Part shown: one piece after another, positions 56,863-64,000 of the stretch | Numbering within the stretch: the stretch's first letter is position 1 | Layout: the number at the start of each line of letters is the position of its first letter | Source of the DNA: JAVEDQ01 sp963783105 | GTDB taxonomy: Bacteria; Actinomycetota; Actinomycetes; Frankiales; Frankiaceae | Assembly (NCBI GenBank): GCA_963783105.1 | Contig: CAWAMI010000003.1 | Span: 186,001-250,000 of the forward strand | DNA: 64,000 bases | Reading direction: 5' to 3' | Position numbers and translations under genes: made by a program | Notes under the pieces: model-generated | What the model was told of the DNA's origin: nothing | Database searches by the model: none | Seen by the model: the letters and a program-made list of their open reading frames with translations, nothing else

Positions 56863-59192
56863 CGGGCACCCTCCAGCGACCGGTCGGTCGCGTGCGCGAG
56901 GGCGGACGCCGCCCCGGAACCGGCGAGGGCGACCCGCTCCACGCCGGGCGTGATGGGCCAGACGACCGTCGGCCACTTCTGCCTGCGGGCGGCGCGGGCC
57001 AGGTGCAGATCGGGGTTCACGGCCACCGGATGCCCGACCGCCTGCAGCATCGGCAGGTCCGAGGTGCTGTCCGCGTAGGCCCAGGACTCGGCGAGGTCGG
57101 CGCCGAGCCGGGGGGCGTGGAAGCGCAGCCAGGCCGCGCGCGCCTCGCCGACGACGGGAGCGGTGGCCAGCCGGCCGGTCGCCCTCCCCGAGGAGTCGAC
57201 GGCGAGCTCGGCGGCGACGATCTCGTCGAACAGCGGCGCCAGCGGCCGGAGCAGGAACGACAGCGACCCGGTCAGCAACACGGTGCGGTGGCCCGCGGCG
57301 CGGTGCGCGCGGACCCTGCGCAACGCCGCCGACGAGACCCGGGAGAGCAGGTGGTCGCCCACCTCCTCGTCGACCAGGCGGGCCAGCGCCTCGAGGTCGG
57401 CCCCGGCGTAGCGCCGGTAGACCTCGCGGATGAGCCGGCCGCGGTCGGCCCGCTCGGCTCGGATCCAGCCGGGGGCCTGCCGGGCGATCTCCGCGAGCTC
57501 GCGGGGGATGCGCCCCCGTGGTGCCGCGGCGAGCCGCAGCCAGAGGTAGGACTCGACGACCGTGCTCGAGACCAGCGTGCCGTCGAGGTCGAAGACCGCC
57601 AGCTGGCGTCCGTCGCCCGCCGGTAGGTCGGCGGGCAGGGTGACGGGCGGCTTGCCCGGCGTTGTCGACAGGTAGCGCAGGCCCGCGGTGACGCTGTCGC
57701 AGTGCTTCTCGAGGTAGGCCCACCAGTCGTAGCCGGTCGGGTCGAAGCCGAACTCCCGCTGGTCCGCCTCCGACAGCCCGGCGTGCAGGGCCGCGGTGTT
57801 GGTGTCGTCGTAGATCAGCTCGGCCTGCGTGTAGGACTTGTAGAGGTCCTGGTAGCGCCGCAGGAAGCGCAGCCGCGCGGAGGTCCGGTCGAGCTCACGG
57901 GCCGTCTCGCGCAGTCTCGACGACCGCGGCAGCATCCCGAGGGCGCGGTCGGCGAACGTGACGACCTTCTCGCCGCGGGTCAGGCGCGCCTCGATGCGCG
58001 CCGCCCCGGCGAAGGCCCACGGGTGGGCCGGGATCTCGCCGCGACCGCGCTTGATGAGCGGCTTGCGCGCGAAGTAGCCGCGCACGATGTCGTAGAGGTC
58101 CTGGAACAGCAGCGGGTTCCGGCGCCCGGAGCAGACCTGGTAGTAGCGCGGCCCGCCCCCGTCGGGTGCCGGGGTGGCCGCGGCGGCCAGGATCGCGTTG
58201 ACGACGAGGTCGACCGGGATGATGTCGATGACGCCGTCAGGCGCGCTGGGGAAGTCGGGCAGCTCGCCGCGCCCATAGGCGAGGATCAGCGGCTCGGCCA
58301 TCTTGAAGCCCTCGATCCACCCGGCGAAGGGTCGGGCGAGCGCGCTCTCGATGATCGACGGGCGGACGATGCTGACGGGCAGGTCGCCGGCGGACTCCTC
58401 GAGGTAGCGCTCCGTCATCGCCTTGGTGAACGTGTAGCAGTCCGTCCAGCCGAGGCTGCGCGCCCGCTCGCGGCCGGCGTCGACCTGCCGCTTGTGCACG
58501 TCCTTGCGGCGCAGGCGCTCGGCCTCGGCCGCGATGGCCGGTAGCCCGGCGCGACCGACCGCCTTGGCCGCGTCGGCGTTGTAGCCCGCGAGCGCCTCGG
58601 GGGTGCGGGTCGCCTCCTCGCAGGCCTGCTGGACGCGGGTTGCCGCGGCCTCCTCGACCCGCCAGTCCACCGCGTGGGGGAGCGGGCCCTCGGGGATCAG
58701 GCCGGCGCGCAGCCCGGCGACGTAGGCGGTCGAGACATGCACGACGTGGGGACGCCGGTTGCCGGCCTGCGCCGCGGCGTGCGTCGCCCGCAGGACCTCG
58801 CGGAGGCCGCCGAGGTTCGCGGCGAACCCCTCCGCGATCTCGGGGTCGAACGACACCTCACCGGCGCAGTGGATGACGATGTCCAGGTCGTCCGGCAGGT
58901 CGGGTACCGCGGCGAGGTCGCCCTCGATCACGTCGACGGAGGCGACGACGTCATCGATGCTGCCGCCCTCGGCTTCCCGGCGCTCGCGGAGGGCGCCGAA
59001 GGCGGGCTTGCCCAGCAGCTCGGCGAAGCGGTCGGCTCCCGTTGCGCCGCCGCGTGGTCGGATCAACACGCTCAGTCGCACGTCGTCGAAGTCGCTCAGC
59101 AGGCGTTCGAGCAGGGCCTCGCCCACGAAGCCCGTGGCTCCCGTGAGGAAGACGCGGCGACCGGACAGACGCTCCCGTAGCCCCGTACTCAC
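56859..59192 (-). CDS. Fatty acyl-CoA reductase-like SDR fused to HAD-IB hydrolase
   Basis: A 777-residue two-domain enzyme, first gene of the operon. Residues 1-500 are a thioester-reductase/FAR-type SDR: VFLTGATGFVGEALLERLL, VHVSTAYVAGL, active-site Tyr-Lys in DCYTFTKAMTERYL, and a FAR C-terminal part (YYQVCSGRRNPLLFQDLYDIV). About 545-760 is a HAD phosphatase: AVFDLDGTLVSSTVVESYLW, LLTGSLSFLL and YADSTSDLPML. Together they suggest reduction of an acyl thioester plus a dephosphorylation. ATG 59228 is an alternative start 36 nt upstream with GGGAG before it. Confidence 0.87.
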   Translation of the reverse strand: MSTGLRERLSGRRVFLTGATGFVGEALLERLLSDFDDVRLSVLIRPRGGATGADRFAELLGKPAFGALRERREAEGGSIDDVVASVDVIEGDLAAVPDLPDDLDIVIHCAGEVSFDPEIAEGFAANLGGLREVLRATHAAAQAGNRRPHVVHVSTAYVAGLRAGLIPEGPLPHAVDWRVEEAAATRVQQACEEATRTPEALAGYNADAAKAVGRAGLPAIAAEAERLRRKDVHKRQVDAGRERARSLGWTDCYTFTKAMTERYLEESAGDLPVSIVRPSIIESALARPFAGWIEGFKMAEPLILAYGRGELPDFPSAPDGVIDIIPVDLVVNAILAAAATPAPDGGGPRYYQVCSGRRNPLLFQDLYDIVRGYFARKPLIKRGRGEIPAHPWAFAGAARIEARLTRGEKVVTFADRALGMLPRSSRLRETARELDRTSARLRFLRRYQDLYKSYTQAELIYDDTNTAALHAGLSEADQREFGFDPTGYDWWAYLEKHCDSVTAGLRYLSTTPGKPPVTLPADLPAGDGRQLAVFDLDGTLVSSTVVESYLWLRLAAAPRGRIPRELAEIARQAPGWIRAERADRGRLIREVYRRYAGADLEALARLVDEEVGDHLLSRVSSAALRRVRAHRAAGHRTVLLTGSLSFLLRPLAPLFDEIVAAELAVDSSGRATGRLATAPVVGEARAAWLRFHAPRLGADLAESWAYADSTSDLPMLQAVGHPVAVNPDLHLARAARRQKWPTVVWPITPGVERVALAGSGAASALAHATDRSLEGAR

Positions 59193-59606
59193 CCGATCCG
59201 CCTTCCGCCCGCCGCCTACCGTCCGCATGCCGTCTCCCGGACCGCACGTCGCTCGACGTGGCCCGGAACCCGCGCGGTGCACCCATCGACGCAGGTCATC
59301 AGGCCGAGTCGGCGGGCGACCGCACCCCGGTGGGAGTCCGTGCCGTGACCCTATGCACACTAGGACCCCGGCGGCGCCCTACGGGTGTCGGAGGCCACAC
59401 CGCATACCGCTTGCTGCAGCAAGCATTCTGGGTATGTTAGCTAGCAACCGGGATCGGGCGAACCCGCTCGAACCGGTCCGAACCGCGAAGCCCGCACGGC
59501 AGTGGGCTGTCGCAAGCAGGGTCCACCGCGCCCCTGCGGCGTGACTGCTCTCCAGGTCGCGCTCCCCGCCGAGGCCCCACAGGGCCCACACGAGGAGGGC
59601 TTTTTG
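59193..59606. other. Divergent promoter region with a palindrome and long leader
   Basis: Without a gene. It serves the lipid operon on the minus strand and the secreted transglycosylase on the plus strand. The plus-strand promoter candidate (listed separately) leaves an untranslated leader of about 160 nt; I could not match it to the ydaO (c-di-AMP) riboswitch. Confidence 0.5.
59409..59438 (+). promoter_or_regulatory. Promoter with overlapping 16-bp palindrome
   Basis: TTGCTG (59411-59416) and TATGTT (59433-59438) with a 16-nt spacer form a -35/-10 pair. The -35 lies inside the perfect palindrome of 16 nt beginning GCTTGCTG at 59409, a likely operator. Confidence 0.5.
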
Positions 59607-60272
59607 ATGTTCGACACCCGCCACGCTCATACTTCCGAGTCGCTCGAGACGGCCACGCACGTCCCCGCCGTGGTCCGCTCCAAGCACCGCATCGCCGTCG
59701 CCGCTGCCGCGGCCGTCGGAAGCGTCCTGGTCGCCGTGCCGGTGGTCGGTGCCGCCGCCGCTCCCCGAGGCGCATCCGACGTCAAGCCGGTTGCCGCCGG
59801 GCACCAGATCTCGTACAAGCCCGACCCGCGTGGTCTCGGCACGGGCATGCTGCCGATGCCGCCGAAGCCGGCCGCGACGACGGCGCCCACGAAGTCGACA
59901 GGGAGCTCAGCCGACCGCGCGAGCCGCAGCGAGAGCCGCACGGCGCTCCCGAGCTCCAGCAAGAGCACGAGCAGCTCGGGCAGCCCGCAGTCGATCGCGC
60001 AGGCGAAGCTCGCGGAGCGCGGCTGGTCCGGCCAGTTCAGCTGCCTGAACTCGCTGTGGAACAAGGAGAGCGGCTGGAAGGTCAGCGCCTCCAACCCGAG
60101 CGGTGCCTACGGCATCCCGCAGGCGCTGCCGGGCAGCAAGATGTCCAGCGCCGGCTCCGACTGGCAGACCAACCCCGCCACGCAGATCGAGTGGGGTCTC
60201 GACTACATCTCCGAGACCTACGGCACACCGTGCGCGGCGTGGTCGCACAGCCAGTCCAACAACTGGTACTGA
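59607..60272 (+). CDS. Secreted lytic transglycosylase-like protein
   Basis: A 221-residue exported protein. A signal segment (IAVAAAAAVGSVLVAVPVVGAAAA) at about 29-52 is followed by a Ser/Thr-rich linker and a C-terminal SLT-like domain: FSCLNSLWNKESGWKVSASNPSGAYGIPQALPGSKM with the catalytic Glu in KESGW, then EWGLDYISETYGTPCAAWSHSQSNNWY (both in parts). It would cleave peptidoglycan glycan strands. GAGGAGG lies 8 nt before the ATG. Confidence 0.87.
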   Translation: MFDTRHAHTSESLETATHVPAVVRSKHRIAVAAAAAVGSVLVAVPVVGAAAAPRGASDVKPVAAGHQISYKPDPRGLGTGMLPMPPKPAATTAPTKSTGSSADRASRSESRTALPSSSKSTSSSGSPQSIAQAKLAERGWSGQFSCLNSLWNKESGWKVSASNPSGAYGIPQALPGSKMSSAGSDWQTNPATQIEWGLDYISETYGTPCAAWSHSQSNNWY

Positions 60273-60364
60273 TCGAACAGGTCGTTCCGCGGGCAACGAC
60301 CCGTCGGACGTCCAGCCGGACAGGCTGAGCGTTCGGGGGAGCCCGCCGATACGACGCACAAGCT

Positions 60365-60401
60365 CGTTGGGCCCGGGGCCGCAGAGGTTCCGGGCCCGAC
60401 G
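60365..60401. terminator. 12-bp hairpin after the transglycosylase gene
   Basis: CGTTGGGCCCGG pairs with CCGGGCCCGACG (one G-T wobble) around a 13-nt loop, 93 bp after the stop codon. Confidence 0.6.
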
Positions 60402-60489
60402 TATGTCCGGGGCCCGATAAGCGGGGTTCCCGCGCCCGGCGTAGCCGGGTTCCCGGGCCCGACTGGGGCCGTCCCGCTCGTCGGCTCGC

Positions 60490-60540
60490 GATCAACTGAC
60501 CCGGTTTTCGGGGGGAGGGGCCGGTGAGGCGCAGTTGATC
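60490..60540 (+). repeat. 51-nt palindromic repeat, copy 4
   Basis: Begins GATCAACTGACCC and ends GCAGTTGATC. Length, ends and the internal AGGGGCCGG match copies 1-3, though the middle has diverged. Confidence 0.65.
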
Positions 60541-60590
60541 CGGAAGCCGCCTGCCCCGCCTCTCCGGACGGGCGCGGCGGCGCCGTCCGC

Positions 60591-61544
60591 TCAGGCCGCG
60601 AGTCCTCGCAGGGAGCTCAGCAGCCGGTTCATCGGCCCGTCCAGACCCCAGCGCTCGGACAGCTCGACCAGCGCCGCCGCGTCCCTCGGTTCGGTCGGGA
60701 TCCTGTCATCGAAGTCGCCGTCGTCGAGCTCGCTCGCGTCGGGCACGGGGACGTCCTCGCTCACCCGGACGACGGGCGCCGCGTTGGTCAGGTAGTCCCG
60801 CGCCTTCTCGAGCTTGCCGCGCGCTCCCGCGGGGAAGCCGCCCTGCTCCCCGGCGTCGATCGCGGCGACCATCCGGTCCACCGTCCCGAACCGTTCGATC
60901 AGGGCGGCCGCCGTCTTCGCGCCGATGCCGGGTACGCCGGGCAGCCCGTCGCTGGGATCCCCGCGCAGGACGGCGAACTCGCCGTACCCCCGGCCCGGGA
61001 TCCCGTACTTCTCGGTCACGCGCGCCTCGTCGACCGGCCGGAACTTCTCGACCGAGTAGATGACCCGGACGGGACGGTCGTCGCGCACGAGTTGGAACAG
61101 GTCCCGGTCGCCGGTGAGGATGTCGACCGGACCGGGGTGTCGGGCCGCGAGCGTCCCGATCACGTCGTCGGCCTCGAAACCGTCGGCGCCGAGCCGGGCG
61201 AGCCCGACCGCGTCGAGCACCGCCTCCAGGATGGGTACCTGCGGGCCGAGGTCGTCCGGCGTCTGGTCGCCCCCGTCCTCGCCGACCCGGTGCAGCTTGT
61301 AGGACGGCAGCAGCTCCACCCGCCATGCCGGCCGCCAGTCGTAGTCGAAGCAGGCCACGAGCCGCTGCGGGCGCAGTTCCTTCAGCTGCCGTGCGATCAC
61401 GTCGATCGTGCCGCGCACGGCGTTCACCGGCGTCCCGTCGGGCGCGGTGACCGTGCGGGGGACGCCGTGATACGCGCGGAAGTACATCGACGGGGTGTCG
61501 AGCAGGAGCAGGCGGTCCTGCCCGCCGGGGCTCGCTGCGCTCAC
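60591..61544 (-). CDS. 5'-3' exonuclease (Pol I-type FEN domain)
   Basis: A stand-alone flap nuclease of 317 residues, like mycobacterial Rv2090. Metal-binding acidic residues are in LLLLDTPSMYFRAYHG, ACFDYDW, GFEADDVIGTLA and ILTGDRDLFQLV. The DNA-binding helix-hairpin-helix is DGLPGVPGIGAKTAAALIERFG. TACGGT lies 8 nt before the GTG start, suggesting leaderless translation. Probably processes Okazaki fragments or repair flaps. Confidence 0.9.
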   Translation of the reverse strand: MSAASPGGQDRLLLLDTPSMYFRAYHGVPRTVTAPDGTPVNAVRGTIDVIARQLKELRPQRLVACFDYDWRPAWRVELLPSYKLHRVGEDGGDQTPDDLGPQVPILEAVLDAVGLARLGADGFEADDVIGTLAARHPGPVDILTGDRDLFQLVRDDRPVRVIYSVEKFRPVDEARVTEKYGIPGRGYGEFAVLRGDPSDGLPGVPGIGAKTAAALIERFGTVDRMVAAIDAGEQGGFPAGARGKLEKARDYLTNAAPVVRVSEDVPVPDASELDDGDFDDRIPTEPRDAAALVELSERWGLDGPMNRLLSSLRGLAA

Positions 61545-61692
61545 AGCGCGACACCGTACCGGCCTGCTCCCGCGTGCCCGCGCCGCGACAGGGCGGCGCG
61601 GCGAGGCGCTGGAACTTCCGGGGGCCGGGCGGGGACAATGACGCGAGCGGCATCGGCGGCCGGCCGTCCGGCCGACCGCCACGAGAGGGGGA

Positions 61693-62595
61693 GTGGTGAC
61701 CACCGGCTGGCGCAGCACCGGCTTCCCCGAGGCGGACTCCCGCGACGACTTCACCCGGGCACGTCGGCGCGCGCAGTGGGCCCGGGTGGCGTCCCGGCTG
61801 CGCGGCCGCCCGGGAGACCTCGACGTCCTGCTGCCCTTCGACGAGGTGGTCTCCGCCCTGGGCCGGCGCGGGCAGCACAGCCTGGGCGAGCAGCTGGTCG
61901 AGATCGACAGCATCGTCGGCTCCGTCGATCGCCGCACCGGGTTCGACCGGCACTTCCGTCCGACGACGGAGCAGGCGCGCACCCGCTTCGAACGCATCTC
62001 CGGCTCGATCCGGCGGGGCCGGGAGATGCCGCCGGTGGACCTGTACCGCGTCGGGCAGGTGCATTTCGTCAAGGACGGGCACCACCGCGTCGCCGTCGCC
62101 CGTGCCATGGGCTGGGAGACGATCCGCGCGATCGTCACCGAGGTCGAGACCGCGCTCCCGGCCGGCGCCGGCCTGACCGTCGCCGAGCTTCCGCTCAAGG
62201 GTCACGAGCGGGTGTTCTTCGAGCGGGTCCCGCTGCCGGGCGAGGCGCGCGCCGCGATCGCGCTACGCGACCCCACCCGCTACGCGGCCCTTGCGGAGGG
62301 CGTCGAGGCGTGGGGCTTCCGCGTGCTGCAGGACCGGGGAACCCTGCTCTCCCGGGTCGAGGTGGCCGAGCTGTGGTGGCGGGAGGAGTACCAGCCCGCG
62401 GTGGCGCTGCTGCGGGAGGTGGGTCTGCTCGAGACCGACGCGGGCACCGAGTCCGGCGGCCTCACCGAGACCGAGGCCTACCTCAGCCTGTCCGAGCAGC
62501 GCTACCGGCTGCTGCGCAGCCACGTCTGGGACGAGCGCTCGGTGGCCGAGGTGCAGGCGACCCGCCGGCGCCGGCGACGGCGTCGACACCGCTGA
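61693..62595 (+). CDS. ParB-like nuclease-domain protein
   Basis: A 300-residue protein with a central ParB/sulfiredoxin-type fold: PPVDLYRVGQVHFVKDGHHRVAVARAMGWETIRAIVTEV (in parts), where DGHHRVAVA is the ligand loop. The N-terminal part (DDFTRARRRAQWARVASRLRGRPGDLDVLLPFDEV) and the basic tail of nine Arg/His residues differ from the chromosome-partition ParB, and no parA is adjacent. GAGAGGGGGA precedes tandem GTG codons (61693 and 61696). Confidence 0.8.
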   Translation: MVTTGWRSTGFPEADSRDDFTRARRRAQWARVASRLRGRPGDLDVLLPFDEVVSALGRRGQHSLGEQLVEIDSIVGSVDRRTGFDRHFRPTTEQARTRFERISGSIRRGREMPPVDLYRVGQVHFVKDGHHRVAVARAMGWETIRAIVTEVETALPAGAGLTVAELPLKGHERVFFERVPLPGEARAAIALRDPTRYAALAEGVEAWGFRVLQDRGTLLSRVEVAELWWREEYQPAVALLREVGLLETDAGTESGGLTETEAYLSLSEQRYRLLRSHVWDERSVAEVQATRRRRRRRRHR

Positions 62596-62725
62596 GCCGA
62601 GCCGTCCGGGCCCGCTGACCCGCCGCTGGAGCCGTCAACGCAGCGATGGCGGGCCCTCCCACGACCCGCCGCCCAGCCCGGCGTCCCGCGCCCGGGCCAC
62701 CGCCTCCGCGCGGCCGGAGACCTGC

Positions 62726-63076
62726 ATGATCGCCGGCGTCACCTGCTTCGGTGCGGTCTACTTCGGGACGCACGACGACCCGACCCGTCCCGCCGGCGCC
62801 CCCGAGCCGGGCAGCTGGCAGGCCTGGTCGCTGATCCTGATCCTGCTCGCCTACGCCGTGACCGCGCTCGCCACCGTCCCCGGCATCTACCGGCGGTCCC
62901 GGACCGCCTGGGCGGTGGCCCTCGGTTACGTCGCGGCGCAGGTGCTGTTCGGGTCGCTGAAGTTCTTCGGCCTCGGCGAGGACGCCGCGCTGACGTTCGT
63001 GGTGGTCGACCTGGTCATCGCGGCGGGTCTGCTGGCCCGGCCGACGCGGTGCTACCTCGGGATCTCGTCGGACTAG
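62726..63076 (+). CDS. Small membrane protein
   Basis: A 116-residue protein with hydrophobic segments at about 25-45, 60-80 and 85-105 (WSLILILLAYAVTALATV, AWAVALGYVAAQVLFGSL, LTFVVVDLVIAAGLLA). No family recognised. The ATG at 62726 is tentative, as upstream codons are open but unconserved. Confidence 0.6.
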   Translation: MIAGVTCFGAVYFGTHDDPTRPAGAPEPGSWQAWSLILILLAYAVTALATVPGIYRRSRTAWAVALGYVAAQVLFGSLKFFGLGEDAALTFVVVDLVIAAGLLARPTRCYLGISSD

Positions 63077-63129
63077 CCCCCGCTCAGCACCGGTTGGCAC
63101 CGGTTTGCACCGGAGCAGCCACGTGCAGC

Positions 63130-63167
63130 ACGAGTCCGCTGTGGTCCCGAGACCACGGCGGACTCGT
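63130..63167. terminator. 17-bp hairpin between convergent genes
   Basis: ACGAGTCCGCTGTGGTC, loop CCGA, and the reverse complement with one G-T wobble. It separates the membrane-protein gene from the ABC ATPase gene and probably serves both. Confidence 0.78.
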
Positions 63168-63191
63168 CGCGTCCGCTGACGTTCGGACGCC

Positions 63192-64000
63192 TCAGGTCGC
63201 CCGGTGAGCGCCCCCGCCGCGCGGCGGGGCGTCACCCGGCTGTCCCGGAGCGCCCTCCGGTCCAGCGCCACCGTCGGAACCGCTGCCGGCGCGGCCGGCG
63301 CCAGCTCCGCCGGCGCCGGCGGCACCGGCGGCACCGTCCGAGTGTCCGGCCCTGCTGGAATCCGGCTGGCCACCCGCCGACAGGGTGATGTTCTCGCCGC
63401 TGTCGGGGTCGAACAGGTGGATGCGGCGGACGTCGAGCCAGATCTGGGCCTCGTCGTTCTCGCGGACCCGGCTCGCCGGGTCCAGCCGGGCCACGATCTG
63501 GCTCTCGTCCGTTTCGGTCCGCACACCCTCTTGATCGAGCTCACGGGCGAGTTCGGCCATGCCGGGCTGTTGGCCCTGATCGCCGGTCCGAACCGGGAAG
63601 TAGGCGTAGAGCTCCGAGCCCATCCACTCGATGACGTCGATGGTGGCCGGGAAGGTGACACCTTCCGAGATGGCGTCGCCGAGAAGCGTCGCGTCCTCGA
63701 AGTGCTCCGGCCGGATGCCGGCGATGACCGATCGCTCGCCCGAGTCCGCCGGCAGGTTGCCGGTGAGCGCGTCGGGCAGTTCGACATCCCCCATGGGCAG
63801 CCGCAGGCGATGCCCGGTCAGGGTCGCCGGCAGGAAGTTCATCGACGGCGAGCCGATGAAGCCGGCGACGAACAGGTTGACGGGGTTGTTGTAGAGGTCG
63901 CGCGGCGTGCCGACCTGCTGAAGCAAGCCCTTGCGCAGCACTGCGACGCGGTCGCCGAGGGTCATGGCCTCGGTCTGGTCGTGCGTCACGTAGACGGTCG
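63192..64000 (-). CDS. Sugar ABC transporter ATP-binding protein, partial (C-terminal part)
   Basis: Partial: the gene runs off the window edge, so the Walker A and signature motifs are not seen. The visible part starts at VYVTHDQTEAMTLGDRVAVL (switch His) and continues with the MsmK/UgpC-type regulatory domain (GIRPEHFEDA, IDVIEWMGSELYAYF). The last 55 residues are a Gly/Ala/Ser-rich extension not typical of the family. Confidence 0.9.
   Translation of the reverse strand, partial: TVYVTHDQTEAMTLGDRVAVLRKGLLQQVGTPRDLYNNPVNLFVAGFIGSPSMNFLPATLTGHRLRLPMGDVELPDALTGNLPADSGERSVIAGIRPEHFEDATLLGDAISEGVTFPATIDVIEWMGSELYAYFPVRTGDQGQQPGMAELARELDQEGVRTETDESQIVARLDPASRVRENDEAQIWLDVRRIHLFDPDSGENITLSAGGQPDSSRAGHSDGAAGAAGAGGAGAGRAGSGSDGGAGPEGAPGQPGDAPPRGGGAHRAT

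Larger units (their letters stand above)
60273..60590. other. Convergent intergenic region with hairpin and repeat
   Basis: No gene. It contains a 12-bp terminator-like hairpin, several further GGGCCCG motifs, and the fourth copy of the 51-nt palindromic repeat. Confidence 0.6.

Noticed and set aside
59440..59606. ydaO/c-di-AMP riboswitch before the transglycosylase
   Set aside because: The expected conserved segments are not visible by eye; a covariance search would be needed.
61693..62595. Chromosome-partition ParB with a nearby origin
   Set aside because: Only the ParB-type nuclease fold is shared; there is no parA, dnaA or cluster of parS-like sites.

Overview
The window is very G+C-rich DNA with dense, short-spaced genes, many GTG starts and several leaderless-type starts. 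The gene content is that of an actinomycete (Actinomycetota). Two gene orders known from mycobacteria and relatives are present. One is DUF881 - Sbp - DUF881 - gcvH - garA-like FHA - MerR - bifunctional nuclease - MerR (27.9-33.6 kb). The other is pafB - pafC - tatA - tatC - helY (40.3-47.6 kb). A divergent RibD-like reductase/zapE pair and the families DUF3145, DUF3097, DUF3866, DUF4193 and DUF5999 point the same way. I cannot name a genus. No rRNA, tRNA, CRISPR array, transposase or prophage was found.

Layout. 0-6.4 kb: a polyprenyl-phosphate sugar transferase, then sulfate activation (APS kinase with a degenerate sulfurylase-like N-terminal domain, CysQ-type phosphatase, CysD, CysN). 6.4-13.7 kb: LigC-type DNA ligase, two overlapping glycosyltransferases, RibD-like reductase, ZapE, two NAD-binding proteins. 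13.7-23.3 kb: the trehalose genes treX-treY and, 3.1 kb further downstream, a frameshifted treZ. The block between them holds a sulfite exporter-like gene, an AbiEi/DUF559-like gene bracketed by copies of a 51-nt palindromic repeat, and an Rrf2 regulator. 23.4-27.9 kb: Vms1/Rv2629-like protein, small DUF genes, nicotinamidase. 27.9-33.6 kb: the cell-envelope/FHA/MerR block, in which the first DUF881 protein is fused to Sbp and the first MerR gene has no ATG, GTG or TTG start. 33.9-40.3 kb: HAD hydrolase, DUF5999, a divergent GT20 synthase, an ATP-grasp protein, a Ser/Thr kinase and DUF3866. 40.3-47.6 kb: pafBC, Tat translocase, and helY with a 1-nt frameshift. 47.6-52.9 kb: lipoprotein, a uroporphyrinogen-III-synthase/winged-helix regulator, a CarH/LitR-type B12 photoreceptor regulator, a SCO6745-family protein and a PH-domain protein. 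52.9-59.2 kb: a four-gene operon with 4-nt overlaps at every junction (acyl reductase-HAD, zinc alcohol dehydrogenase, LarA-like protein, PlsC-like acyltransferase). 59.6-64 kb: secreted lytic-transglycosylase-like protein, 5'-3' exonuclease, ParB-like protein, membrane protein, and the C-terminal part of a sugar ABC ATPase.

The most unusual items are: the overlap-coupled acyl-reductase/LarA-like/acyltransferase operon; a CarH-type regulator with an exact W-x9-EH photoreceptor motif and a shared inverted-repeat operator in two divergent promoter regions; the DUF881-Sbp fusion with a retained internal start; the 51-nt palindromic repeat family; two genes apparently starting at CTG or ATT; and two single-base frameshifts, in treZ and helY.
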